Assembly (NCBI GenBank): GCA_024643595.1
Contig: JAHEMS010000009.1
Location: 1-20,013, forward strand
Direction: 5' to 3'
Length of the DNA stretch: 20,013 nt
Source: Bacteroidota bacterium
GTDB taxonomy: Bacteria > Bacteroidota > Bacteroidia > Cytophagales > Cyclobacteriaceae
Shown: one piece after another, positions 7,930 through 16,191 of the stretch
Layout: every line of letters starts with the position of its first letter
How positions within the stretch are numbered: position 1 is the stretch's first letter
Position numbers and translations under genes: made by a program
Notes under the pieces: generated by a model
The model's input: only the letters and a program-made list of their open reading frames with translations
Told to the model about the DNA's origin: nothing
Databases searched by the model: none

Positions 7930-9204
7930 TTGGCTACTATAAAAAACTTCCGCTGGATTATTGTCTCGTTATTGTTTTTTGGAACAACCATCAACTATCT
8001 CGACCGGCAGATTATTGGATTGTTAAAGCCAATTCTGGAGACGGAGTTCTGGTGGAGTGAAACGGATTTTGCCCGTATAGTGATGGCATTCTCTGCTGCA
8101 TATGCCATTGGGCTTTTAGTGGCTGGATGGTTCATTGATAAAGTTGGTACGAAAATCGGTTACGCTTTTTCGGTAGTGTTATGGAGTGTGGCAGGTATGC
8201 TTCATGCCGTAGCAAAAAGCGTTACCGGCTTTGGCCTTGCCCGCTTAGGGTTAGGATTAGGTGAAGCCGGCAACTATCCCGCCGCCATGAAGGCTGTTGC
8301 TGAATGGTTCCCCAAAAAAGAACGAGGACTGGCTACCGGTATATTCAACGCAGGCACAAGTGTAGGTGTAATTGTTGCATTAATAGTCGCTCCCTGGATA
8401 TTGGTGCACTATGGATGGCAATCTGTATTCTGGATCACCGGGTCGCTCGGTTTTGTATGGCTTATTTTCTGGCTTTGGCTCTATGAAATTCCATCAAAGC
8501 AAAAGTATGTAAGTCAGGAAGAATGCGATTACATTATTCAAGGACAGGAAACAAATGTTCCAATCCATACTGCCAACAAGGTAACATGGTATAAATTATT
8601 TTCGCTTCCGCAGACATGGGCCTATATCACCGGAAAATTTTTGATCGATCCCATTTTCTGGTTTTTTCTTTTCTGGTTACCATCTTATTTCTCATCCATC
8701 TTCAGTTTGGATTTGCGTAAGCCAAGTCTTCCCTTAATGATCATTTACGCGTCCACCACGATTGGCAGCATTGGTGGTGGTTACATTTCTTCCTGGTTGA
8801 TCAAAAGTGGAATGCCTGCATTAAAGGCACGGAAAAGAGCCATGCTTGTGTTTGCTGTAGTTGAACTCTCCATCATACTAACGCAATATGTAACGGATGT
8901 TTGGGTAGCGGTGGCGCTGATTAGTATGGTCATCGCTGTTCACCAGGCATGGGCTACCAATGTTTTTACTACCGCTTCGGATATGTTTCCGAAAGAGTCA
9001 GTGAGTTCGGTGGTAGGAATTGGAGGAATGGCGGGCGCAGTAGGGGGAATTCTTTTTCCCATGTTGGTAGGATATTTACTCGATATGTATAAAGCAAACG
9101 GCAATCTGGTGGGCGGATATAATTTGATTTTTACGTTGTGTGGTTCGTTATACCTCATCGCGTGGATTATCATTCACTTATTGACAAGAAAAACCTATGG
9201 TTAA
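7930..9204 (+). CDS. MFS transporter of the hexuronate/aldonate (ExuT-like, ACS) type
   Basis: This inner-membrane permease has 424 residues and about 12 membrane segments. The only plausible start is TTG at 7930: no ATG or GTG occurs in frame between the previous stop and the first helix, and the product then begins MATIKNFRW as related transporters do. Family marks are NYLDRQIIG at about 22-30, the helix 2-3 loop 'GWFIDKVGTKIGY', and a conserved 'GLGEAGNYPAAMKAVAEWF' stretch with RGLATGIFNAGTSVG after it. These are characteristic of the anion:cation symporter group that takes up hexuronates, galactonate and similar sugar acids with protons. It lies between the Gfo/Idh oxidoreductase and the alcohol dehydrogenase, with its stop overlapping the next start, so the three are very likely co-transcribed. 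The sugar acid is unknown. Confidence 0.92.
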   Translation: MATIKNFRWIIVSLLFFGTTINYLDRQIIGLLKPILETEFWWSETDFARIVMAFSAAYAIGLLVAGWFIDKVGTKIGYAFSVVLWSVAGMLHAVAKSVTGFGLARLGLGLGEAGNYPAAMKAVAEWFPKKERGLATGIFNAGTSVGVIVALIVAPWILVHYGWQSVFWITGSLGFVWLIFWLWLYEIPSKQKYVSQEECDYIIQGQETNVPIHTANKVTWYKLFSLPQTWAYITGKFLIDPIFWFFLFWLPSYFSSIFSLDLRKPSLPLMIIYASTTIGSIGGGYISSWLIKSGMPALKARKRAMLVFAVVELSIILTQYVTDVWVAVALISMVIAVHQAWATNVFTTASDMFPKESVSSVVGIGGMAGAVGGILFPMLVGYLLDMYKANGNLVGGYNLIFTLCGSLYLIAWIIIHLLTRKTYG

Positions 9205-10300
9205 TGCTAAAGCTGCAATTGCGGATGGAAAAGGAAATTTTTCCATTCAACAAATTGAAATTGACGATCCGCAAGGAGACGAAGTGTTGGTGCAAATAAA
9301 AGCGGCCGGTATTTGTCATACAGATTGGGATTCACAATCATGGGGTAAGCAACTGATTATTGGCCATGAAGGGGCAGGCATTATTGTTAAGACAGGTCCA
9401 GCGGTGGCAACCATGAAAGCAGGAGATGCTGTGATATTAAATTGGGCAATTCCTTGCTATCACTGCTTCCAGTGTCAGGAAGGTAATCAACATTTGTGTG
9501 AAGAAAATTCAGCAGTCGTAGCAGGTAATAAAATAAGTGGTGGGCACGCGCGTATGCAGGCAAGCAGGTTAAATGGTGTTGCCATCGAACGTTCTTTCAG
9601 TCTCGGCACGATGTCTGAACATGTATTAGTTCGGGAAGCTGCATGTGTTAGGATAATTGTTGATATTCCATTTCCTTCTGCTGCAATTATTAGTTGTGGA
9701 GTGATGACAGGGTTTGGATCGGCAGTGAATGTGGCAAAAGTAAAACCGGGTTCATCAGTGGTAGTCCTGGGCACAGGGGGCGTAGGATTAAATGTTATAC
9801 AAGGAGCACGTATTGCAGGAGCCACTAAGATTATCGCAGTTGATATAAATCCTGAACGACTCGAAATGTCCCAGGAGTATGGGGCCACTCATACCATATT
9901 GGCATCAAAAGATGATGAAGGGTTACTGAAAGCCGCACAGGAGGTGAAACTACTTACCGATCGTGGAGCTGACTACGCATTTGAGTGCACAGCCATTCCA
10001 TCTTTAGGTGCTGCTCCTCTGGCGATGGTGAGAAACGCCGGAGTGGCCGTGCAGGTAAGTGGTATTGAACAGGAGATTAAAATTGACATGCGGCTTTTCG
10101 AATGGGACAAAGTGTATATCAATCCCCTCTATGGAAAGACAAGTCCACAAATTGACTTTAATATCCTGCAGGAGTTGTATGCGGGCGGACAATTGATCTT
10201 AGATAAGATGGTTACCCGCACATATTCGCTCGATCAACTTAATAAGGCTTTTTCTGATATGCACCGGGGTTTAAACGCAAAAGGGGTTATTGTTTTCTAA
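9197..10300 (+). CDS. Zinc-dependent alcohol dehydrogenase, class III-like MDR family
   Basis: The 367-residue enzyme starts at ATG 9197, overlapping the transporter stop by eight bases, which suggests translational coupling. Catalytic zinc ligands appear as Cys40, His57 with Glu58 (GHEGAG) and Cys167. The structural-zinc loop is complete, with Cys87, Cys90, Cys93 and Cys101. The NAD-binding loop GTGGVG is at 192-197, and Asp216 at the end of the next strand suggests a preference for NAD over NADP. The sequence resembles the class III (glutathione-dependent formaldehyde dehydrogenase-like) group. In this setting, next to a sugar-acid transporter and a sugar oxidoreductase, oxidation of a sugar-derived alcohol or reduction of an aldehyde is more likely than formaldehyde oxidation. 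The substrate is inferred from context only. Confidence 0.92.
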   Translation: MVNAKAAIADGKGNFSIQQIEIDDPQGDEVLVQIKAAGICHTDWDSQSWGKQLIIGHEGAGIIVKTGPAVATMKAGDAVILNWAIPCYHCFQCQEGNQHLCEENSAVVAGNKISGGHARMQASRLNGVAIERSFSLGTMSEHVLVREAACVRIIVDIPFPSAAIISCGVMTGFGSAVNVAKVKPGSSVVVLGTGGVGLNVIQGARIAGATKIIAVDINPERLEMSQEYGATHTILASKDDEGLLKAAQEVKLLTDRGADYAFECTAIPSLGAAPLAMVRNAGVAVQVSGIEQEIKIDMRLFEWDKVYINPLYGKTSPQIDFNILQELYAGGQLILDKMVTRTYSLDQLNKAFSDMHRGLNAKGVIVF

Positions 10301-10373
10301 TTGATTTGACCTGAGACCATAACGCCTGGCTATTGATAGCTGGTTTGTTTGAAATCATTAACGACAAAATATC

Positions 10374-11186
10374 ATGTCCAATTTCTTCACCACAGAAATT
10401 TCAAATCCTGAAAATGAGTTTGATCATCTTCGCTTCATTACTGTAAAAAGCAAAGCCTTGAAACGGAGGGCCGATATCTCGGTGTATGTTCCCTCGAAGG
10501 CCACCGTTGATTTCACGTTTGATGTGGTTATCCTGCTGCATGGTGTTTATGGTTCACATTGGGCGTGGGCCATGAATGGGGGTGTACATAAGACGGCTGA
10601 TCGATTAATTCAACAGGGTAGATTGAAACCTATGGTGCTGGTGATGCCTTCCGATGGTTTGCATGGGGATGGCAGTGGCTATCTCAAGCATAGCCAGGAA
10701 GATTATGAAAAATGGATTGTTGAAGATGTGATTACCGTGGTGAAAGAACAGATCGCCGGGGTAAACAAGAAATCCAATTTCTTTATCACCGGACTTTCCA
10801 TGGGTGGCTATGGAGCTTTGCGATTAGGAGCAAAGTATCCGGAAATATTTCGGTCCTTTTCAGGGCTTTCATCGATCACGGAATTTTCTCAGTTAAAAAT
10901 ATTTTTGGAAAATGGTGAATTTGAAAAGCTTAGCGGACTGGTATCAAATCAGGAGAATGTGTTGGAATGCCTGCTGGGTAATAAAGAAAGATTGCCTGAA
11001 TTCTACTTTGATTGTGGTACAGACGATCTCTTGATTGAATTCAATAGAAAGCTACATCAACGATTGGTGGAGAATAATATAAATCATACGTATGTAGAGA
11101 ATCCAGGTGCTCACCAATGGATTTATTGGCAAACCCATATTGAAGAATCCCTATTATTTTTCGATCGAATTGCATCAAAGGGGTAA
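10374..11186 (+). CDS. Cytoplasmic alpha/beta-hydrolase of the esterase D type
   Basis: The protein has 270 residues and no signal peptide. The oxyanion-hole region is LLHGVYGSHWAW, the nucleophile elbow is GLSMGG with Ser142, the likely acid is Asp217 in DCGTDD, and the catalytic His is His247 in GAHQW. This is the putative esterase family (PF00756) that includes S-formylglutathione hydrolase, tributyrin esterase and carbohydrate esterases. It follows the alcohol dehydrogenase by 73 bases on the same strand and converges with the amidohydrolase gene 17 bases on. A class III-like dehydrogenase followed by an esterase D homologue recalls the formaldehyde detoxification pair. Deacylation of an imported sugar ester is an equally reasonable role here. 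The family call is strong; the substrate is unknown. Confidence 0.88.
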   Translation: MSNFFTTEISNPENEFDHLRFITVKSKALKRRADISVYVPSKATVDFTFDVVILLHGVYGSHWAWAMNGGVHKTADRLIQQGRLKPMVLVMPSDGLHGDGSGYLKHSQEDYEKWIVEDVITVVKEQIAGVNKKSNFFITGLSMGGYGALRLGAKYPEIFRSFSGLSSITEFSQLKIFLENGEFEKLSGLVSNQENVLECLLGNKERLPEFYFDCGTDDLLIEFNRKLHQRLVENNINHTYVENPGAHQWIYWQTHIEESLLFFDRIASKG

Positions 11187-11203
11187 CGAGATGAAACAAA
11201 TTA

Positions 11204-12268
11204 TTAGAATTTAAACCAGTAAATCGCGTTTAGTCCGTAAATTTTATCCACTACTTCCTTGGGAAGTTTCAGCCCTTTAAATTCTCCATTGACTTCAGCA
11301 GCAGACATCGTTTCATCAGTCACAAAATACTTCCAGTGGGATTGCCAGATTTTATGAAGTTCCTTTTTTGATTCTTCCGCATTGTCAGATGTTGAAATAC
11401 CTGAATCTGAACCATAGATCAGCCTGTCCTGATAGTTGATAAAGAAGTTTCTTACTTTCTCCCGATCTAACATGGTTTGATGCTGAAGTTGTGGGATACG
11501 TGCGGCCATATCTACCGCCATATTCGGAAACCTATCAAGACGCTTGGCAAGTTCATCCACATCCCACTCCAGGCTTCCCAGGTGTGCACCAACAAAACGC
11601 ATATCCGGATGTCTCTCCAAAAAATGATCCCGGGCATTGATCTGATCTTCGTACATGGGACATTCCGGATGTAAGTACATATGATATTCGGGATGCTTTT
11701 TGAAATAGTTGCGATCGTTGTTGACTGTCATTTCTTCCAATGGTAGCCAGCAATTTTTGGGTTCTCCCAAGTGGCCCAATACAGTTTTATCCTGATCAAT
11801 AACATATTGAATAACCGGATCAAACTTGGGGTTATCTACCATGATGAATTGGCCTGCAGAATCTTTATAAACCATCCCAATGTTCTTCCATATTTTTATC
11901 CCGAGGGCTCCTGACGTGAAGGATTGTTTAAGGTGTTCGATCGTTTTGTCCTGCCAATTTGAAGAATCCCATTCATTTAGGGTGAATGTTGTCAGGTATT
12001 TTATTTTTTCTGGATTTTGTTTTATCTGCACTAGTGAAAACCGCTCCTGTTCTTCCAGTTCAGGATCATTCGGGGAATCCACATTGACATTAAGCAGTTG
12101 GAAATTATCCTCCGCAGCAAGATCAGCAAGCGCTTGATCTTCCGTAAAAATGTGGATGTGTGTATCAATTTTATTTATTGCAGTATAATCTTCCAGGGTA
12201 TAATAGCCGTTGTTACAGGAACTAAAAAGAAAAGTTCCGACGATGGCAGAAATCAAAAACTTAGTCAT
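11204..12268 (-). CDS. Lipoprotein metal-dependent hydrolase of the amidohydrolase 2 family
   Basis: I start this at the ATG whose complement is 12266-12268, giving 354 residues, rather than at GTG 12292, because it places a lipoprotein leader (MTKFLISAIVGTFLFSSC) exactly at the N-terminus with lipidated Cys18. The rest is a TIM-barrel hydrolase (PF04909): the metal motif DTHIH is at 35-39, a GHLGEP strand and a 'GAHLGSLEWDVDEL' strand supply further ligands, and Asp288 in YGSDSG is the conserved acid. Relatives include sugar lactonases, decarboxylases and amidohydrolases. Export as a lipoprotein implies an extracytoplasmic substrate, which is unusual for a family that is mostly cytoplasmic. 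It lies 61 bases behind ackA on the same strand and may be read through from it. Substrate unknown. Confidence 0.85.
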   Translation of the reverse strand: MTKFLISAIVGTFLFSSCNNGYYTLEDYTAINKIDTHIHIFTEDQALADLAAEDNFQLLNVNVDSPNDPELEEQERFSLVQIKQNPEKIKYLTTFTLNEWDSSNWQDKTIEHLKQSFTSGALGIKIWKNIGMVYKDSAGQFIMVDNPKFDPVIQYVIDQDKTVLGHLGEPKNCWLPLEEMTVNNDRNYFKKHPEYHMYLHPECPMYEDQINARDHFLERHPDMRFVGAHLGSLEWDVDELAKRLDRFPNMAVDMAARIPQLQHQTMLDREKVRNFFINYQDRLIYGSDSGISTSDNAEESKKELHKIWQSHWKYFVTDETMSAAEVNGEFKGLKLPKEVVDKIYGLNAIYWFKF

Positions 12269-12313
12269 AGCAGCGTTATCTATTTTAGTCACACCAAGTT
12301 AATTAAGTTTGAA

Positions 12314-12330
12314 ATGGATTGGAAATCCAT
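12314..12330 (-). terminator. Weak stem-loop just after ackA, possible terminator or processing site
   Basis: A perfect 7-base inverted repeat with a 3-base loop (arms ATGGATT and AATCCAT) begins at the last base of the ackA stop codon. On the - strand it is followed by TTTCAAACTT rather than a solid T tract, and the stem is AT-rich. Termination would be partial at best, possibly lowering expression of the downstream amidohydrolase. Confidence 0.3.
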
Positions 12331-13526
12331 CACAAGAGCAAAGTATAGCATTGCCTGGCAATCTCCAGTTCTTCGTTGGTGGGCACGACCAGAATTTTTA
12401 CGGGTGAAGTAGGTGTATTGATTTCATAGCTACCTTTTCCACCTTCTTTATTTTTTTCCAGATCGAGGTGGATGCCCAGGTATTCCAGTTGTTGTGTTGC
12501 CAGTTGTCGGGTAAGTGAATCATTTTCTCCAACCCCCGCTGTGAAAACGATAGCATCAAGACCATTTAATACGGCGGTGAAGGTGCCTATGAATTTTTTG
12601 ATATGGTAGGCATACATTTCATAGGCCAGCAAAGCAGCTTCGTTACCTTTTTTAATCTCAGCCTGTACATCGCGCATATCACTATATCCCGTAAGGCCAA
12701 GCATGCCACTTTTTTTATTCAGAATATTATTGACTTCGTCCAGGGAATATCCCAGCTGATTGACCATATGAAAAATTATAGACTGATCAATATCACCGGT
12801 GCGCGTACCCATGATCAATCCGTTCATGGGGCCAAACCCCATAGATGTATCAATGCATTCACCATTTCGGATAGCGCACATGCTACATCCATTTCCCAGG
12901 TGAATGGTAATCAGTTTTGAATCTTTTTTGTTTAAATATTCTACCGCTTTGACAGCAACGTATTTATGACTGGTGCCATGAAATCCATAATTGCGAATAC
13001 CATGGTGGGTATAAAATTCATTTGGGATGGCGATGCGATACGCCACAGCGGGTATGGTTTGATGAAAAGCGGTATCAAATACAGCGACTTGTTTTGCCGA
13101 TTTGAAAACTTGTTCTGAAACTTCAATGCCTACAAAGTTGGGCGGATTATGCAATGGGGCAAGCGGAAATAGACTCCTTATTTTTTCTTTCACTTCATCG
13201 TTGATGATGATGGTTTTTGTAAAACTTTCACCTCCGTGCACCACCCGATGGCCTACTACCTCAACTTCATCAGGACTGGAAATCACTCCGATTTTTTCGT
13301 CCGTAAGTAATCGCGCTGCTTCTTTCAAACCGGTGGCATGATCAGGTATGTCGATTTGTTCCTTCTTCGAATGAGGCTGTCCATTCAAGAAAGTTTTATG
13401 CGTGATCACTGATCCCGCCAACCCAATTCTTTCGATCAGTCCCGAGCAGACGGTTACCGATTCAGGCATGCGTATTAACTGATACTTAATCGAGCTGCTG
13501 CCTGAATTTATCACAAAGACATTCAT
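12330..13526 (-). CDS. ackA: Acetate kinase
   Basis: The enzyme transfers phosphate between acetyl phosphate and ADP, giving acetate and ATP in the cytoplasm, and can run in reverse to activate acetate. At 398 residues it has the standard length. Diagnostic motifs of the acetate kinase/sugar kinase-actin fold are all present: the N-terminal VINSGSSSIKYQL loop, DTAFHQTIP with catalytic Asp151, HLGNGCSM, 'DTSMGFGPMNGLIMGTRTGD', and the C-terminal 'AIVFTAGVGEND' adenosine-binding segment. It lies nine bases downstream of pta on the same strand, the classic pairing in which the two enzymes share acetyl phosphate. The ATG at 13524-13526 is the natural start, since the family begins directly with this strand. 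Confidence 0.98.
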   Translation of the reverse strand: MNVFVINSGSSSIKYQLIRMPESVTVCSGLIERIGLAGSVITHKTFLNGQPHSKKEQIDIPDHATGLKEAARLLTDEKIGVISSPDEVEVVGHRVVHGGESFTKTIIINDEVKEKIRSLFPLAPLHNPPNFVGIEVSEQVFKSAKQVAVFDTAFHQTIPAVAYRIAIPNEFYTHHGIRNYGFHGTSHKYVAVKAVEYLNKKDSKLITIHLGNGCSMCAIRNGECIDTSMGFGPMNGLIMGTRTGDIDQSIIFHMVNQLGYSLDEVNNILNKKSGMLGLTGYSDMRDVQAEIKKGNEAALLAYEMYAYHIKKFIGTFTAVLNGLDAIVFTAGVGENDSLTRQLATQQLEYLGIHLDLEKNKEGGKGSYEINTPTSPVKILVVPTNEELEIARQCYTLLL

Positions 13527-13535
13527 ACATGTTAA

Positions 13536-15623
13536 TTATTGTTGAGCCTGGATAGCAGTAATTACTACTGTATTAAAAACATCATCTACCGTGCATCCAC
13601 GACTTAAATCATTGACTGGTTTATTTAAACCCTGTAACATAGGCCCGATGGCGAGAGCACCAGTTTCTCGTTGTACTGCTTTATAGGTGTTATTGCCTGT
13701 ATTTAAGTCAGGAAAAATTAGCACGCTGGCTTGACCTGCTACGTCCGAGTTTGGCATTTTCTTTTTTCCGACACTTGGGTCGACTGCGGCATCATATTGT
13801 ATCGGACCTTCTACTTTAAGATCAGGACGTTTTTGTCTGACGATTTCAGTGGCTTTACGAACTTTGTCTACATCTTCACCTTCTCCTGAAGTGCCTGATG
13901 AATAGGAGAGCATTGCTACTTTAGGTTCAATGCCAAACATCTTGCTGGTTTCAGCCGATGATATAGCGATATCAGCTAATTGTTCGGAGGTTGGATTGGG
14001 GTTCACCGCGCAATCTCCAAACACAGAAACACGATTGGGTAAGCACATGAAGAACACCGACGACACTGTGGCTATGCCCGGTTTTGTCTTTACAAATTGC
14101 AGCGCGGGCCGAATCGTGTGCTGTGTTGTGTGCGCAGCCCCGGATACCATGCCATCCGCTTCCCCTTTATACACCATCATGGTGCCGAAGTAAGAAACAT
14201 CATGCATCAGATCGCGCGCCATTTCCATGGAAATACCTTTTGACTTACGTAGTTCGGTCAGCGTTTGTGCGTAGCCTTCTAGTTTATCCGAAGTGGCCGG
14301 ATTAATAATTTTTATTTTATCATGTGCAAACGAAATATTCAAACGCTTTGCGGCAGCCTCAATATTTTCCTTGACGCCAAGAATGGTGATATCCACAACA
14401 TTTTGTTTCACCAGCAAATCGGCAGCCTGTAATATGCGATCATCATCACCTTCGGGCAGTACAATGTGTTTCTTGTGTTCTTTGGCGCGCTTCACAATCT
14501 GATACTGGAACATGCGAGGCGTAATGTTTCTGGTGCGGAATGCAATGATCTTTCGCTCAATAGTTTTGGTATCAATATGTTTATCAAACATACTGATCGC
14601 GAGAGCGATTTTTTCTTTATTATCCGGTGAAATTCTGGATTGTGTATTGGCCACATTGTTCACCGTTTTAAATGTTCCGGTTTCTACGGATATGATCGGT
14701 ACTACCATGTCCAGTCCCTCAATCAATTTTAAAATAGTGGGTTCTGGTACTAAGCCACCAGTTAAAATCAGACCAGCAATTTTCTGATAGTTTTTTGAAA
14801 TATTAGCCTGCAATGCTCCAATGATGATGTCGCCCCGGTCACCAGGAGTTACAATCAAGGTGTTCTTTTGAAGACGCGCCAGGTAGTTGTGTAATTGCAT
14901 CGCTCCCACAATAGAATTATCAACCGGATTACCGAGTTGATGTTCGCCAAATAATACGGTGCCACCCACCGACTCATGAATTTCTTTCATGGTAGGGTTA
15001 CCCAACTCTTTATTCTGTGGAATAGTAGTCGGGATAACTCCATTCGGCAATGAATTTATCAACTGTTTTTTTATTTCAGCTTCTTTATCCGGATCTATTT
15101 TATTGGCAACGACCGTAAGAACCTGCACCCCTTCATCCATGAAACTTTTAGTCGTGGTGGTCGAGATATCGATTATTTCATTCACCGATTTTCCTTCACC
15201 CTTCACAATAAGAACTACCGGCAATCCTAAGTTTTTTGCGATGGAGATATTCCCGTCAAATTCGAGGTTGGTAGTGCCCCCCATGAAATCAGTACCTTCA
15301 ACCACGACAAAATCGTTTTGCTCTTGCAGGCGTTTAAACTTTTCAATGACGGTGTCTATAAGGTATGATTCTTTGCCGGCATTCTGATACTTCAGCACTT
15401 CATCGCGGGTGAAGGCGAACATTTCTTGGTAGGGAGTTTTTAGTTCAAAGTGTTTGGCAATGGTATCAAGGTGGGCATCAGTTTGCGTACGTTGTGTGCT
15501 TACCACCGGTTTGAAGTAAGCCAGTTTTTCTGTTTTACTGGCAAGTAAATTCATAAGCCCCAGGGCGATAATTGATTTGCCAGAGAAGGGTTCAGTGGTA
15601 GTAAGATATATGGCGTTAGTCAT
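13536..15623 (-). CDS. pta: Phosphate acetyltransferase, long form with BioD-like and DRTGG domains
   Basis: The enzyme interconverts acetyl-CoA and acetyl phosphate. At 695 residues it is the long three-domain form. An N-terminal P-loop-like BioD/AAA domain (TTTEPFSGKSIIALGLM near the start) covers about 1-210. A central DRTGG regulatory domain lies at about 220-330. The catalytic PTA_PTB domain runs from about Met371 to the end, with 'HIVLPEGDDDRILQAADLL', 'MVSGAAHTTQHTIRPALQ' and 'PMLQGLNKPVNDLSRG'. Short forms have only the last domain; in long forms the extra domains are linked to allosteric control. It is the first gene of the pta-ackA unit, whose enzymes drain excess acetyl-CoA to acetate with ATP gain. 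A candidate promoter sits just upstream. All landmarks are intact. Confidence 0.98.
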   Translation of the reverse strand: MTNAIYLTTTEPFSGKSIIALGLMNLLASKTEKLAYFKPVVSTQRTQTDAHLDTIAKHFELKTPYQEMFAFTRDEVLKYQNAGKESYLIDTVIEKFKRLQEQNDFVVVEGTDFMGGTTNLEFDGNISIAKNLGLPVVLIVKGEGKSVNEIIDISTTTTKSFMDEGVQVLTVVANKIDPDKEAEIKKQLINSLPNGVIPTTIPQNKELGNPTMKEIHESVGGTVLFGEHQLGNPVDNSIVGAMQLHNYLARLQKNTLIVTPGDRGDIIIGALQANISKNYQKIAGLILTGGLVPEPTILKLIEGLDMVVPIISVETGTFKTVNNVANTQSRISPDNKEKIALAISMFDKHIDTKTIERKIIAFRTRNITPRMFQYQIVKRAKEHKKHIVLPEGDDDRILQAADLLVKQNVVDITILGVKENIEAAAKRLNISFAHDKIKIINPATSDKLEGYAQTLTELRKSKGISMEMARDLMHDVSYFGTMMVYKGEADGMVSGAAHTTQHTIRPALQFVKTKPGIATVSSVFFMCLPNRVSVFGDCAVNPNPTSEQLADIAISSAETSKMFGIEPKVAMLSYSSGTSGEGEDVDKVRKATEIVRQKRPDLKVEGPIQYDAAVDPSVGKKKMPNSDVAGQASVLIFPDLNTGNNTYKAVQRETGALAIGPMLQGLNKPVNDLSRGCTVDDVFNTVVITAIQAQQ

Positions 15624-15651
15624 ATCAGAGACAAGTTGAAGAATTCATTAA

Positions 15652-15681
15652 CAAAGCTATGTATTTAGGCAGTGTTTTCAT
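15652..15681 (-). promoter_or_regulatory. Candidate Bacteroidota promoter for pta-ackA
   Basis: On the - strand TAGCTTTG (complement of 15652-15659) matches TANNTTTG exactly. A 19-base gap upstream leads to ATG in place of the -33 TTG, a two-of-three match. The start of transcription would be near 15646, leaving a leader of roughly 22 bases. Confidence 0.4.
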
Positions 15682-15791
15682 TGGATTACCAGACTTTTGA
15701 AACCGCTTATTAAAAATATAGTTCACATTTTTTTAATGATGGAGAACTTCCATGACCACAGTCATTGTGTTGATTTCTTTGTACCTTTTAG

Positions 15792-15811
15792 AAAACGATT
15801 GAAATCGTTTT
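15792..15811. promoter_or_regulatory. Perfect 20-base palindrome, probable transcription-factor operator
   Basis: The arms AAAACGATT and AATCGTTTT are perfect inverted repeats of 9 bases separated by GA. The 2-base gap is too small for a hairpin loop, so a dimeric DNA-binding protein is more likely than an RNA structure. CG within AT-rich half-sites recalls LacI-family operators, though no regulator gene is in the window. It ends 53 bases before the DUF952 start and about 170 bases upstream of pta. It therefore sits at the expected upstream edge of the DUF952 promoter, where a near-match to the -7 motif (AATATTTG) occurs at 15836-15843. Confidence 0.55.
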
Positions 15812-15864
15812 ACAGAATGTTAAAAATAATGTTATAATATTTGCTCTGAAATTTTACCGGTTGG

Positions 15865-16161
15865 ATGATTTACCACGTAGCTACTTTAACGGATTGGCAT
15901 AGTCACCTCGATCATGCGTTTTACTATCCAGAAGCATTTGATAAGGAGGGGTTTATTCATTGTGCTATAAAAAATCAGGTGCCCGGAGTATTACAACGAT
16001 ACTTTGCTGGTATAAAAACAATACTTCTTCTTCATATTGACGAAACAAAACTTTCAGCTGAATGGAAATATGAAAAGGCAACGAACGAGGAATTATTCCC
16101 TCATGTGTTTGGCTCGATAAATAAGGATGCCATAGTTACGGTGGAGGAAATGAACTTTTGA
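15865..16161 (+). CDS. DUF952 domain protein
   Basis: This 98-residue cytoplasmic protein matches the DUF952 family (PF06108) over its whole length. It opens with the typical MIYHVAT strand, has the family core 'YYPEAFDKEGFIHCAIKNQV' near residues 20-40, then a 'TILLLHIDETKL' strand and a 'NEELFPHVFGSINKDAIV' tail. The family has been grouped with the ADP-ribosyltransferase-like fold, but no biochemical role is established, and I cannot say whether this one is catalytic. It is a single gene, divergent from pta and convergent with the SET-domain gene 30 bases away. The palindrome 53 bases upstream may regulate it. The start is the only ATG consistent with the family N-terminus. Confidence 0.85.
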   Translation: MIYHVATLTDWHSHLDHAFYYPEAFDKEGFIHCAIKNQVPGVLQRYFAGIKTILLLHIDETKLSAEWKYEKATNEELFPHVFGSINKDAIVTVEEMNF

Positions 16162-16191
16162 ATTGGTCTATCCTTAGCAAGCGCCAGAAAT

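Noticed and set aside
13930..15387. Several + strand open frames of 69-132 codons opposite pta
   Set aside because: They are antisense shadows of a strongly conserved pta gene and show no domain signature or start context.
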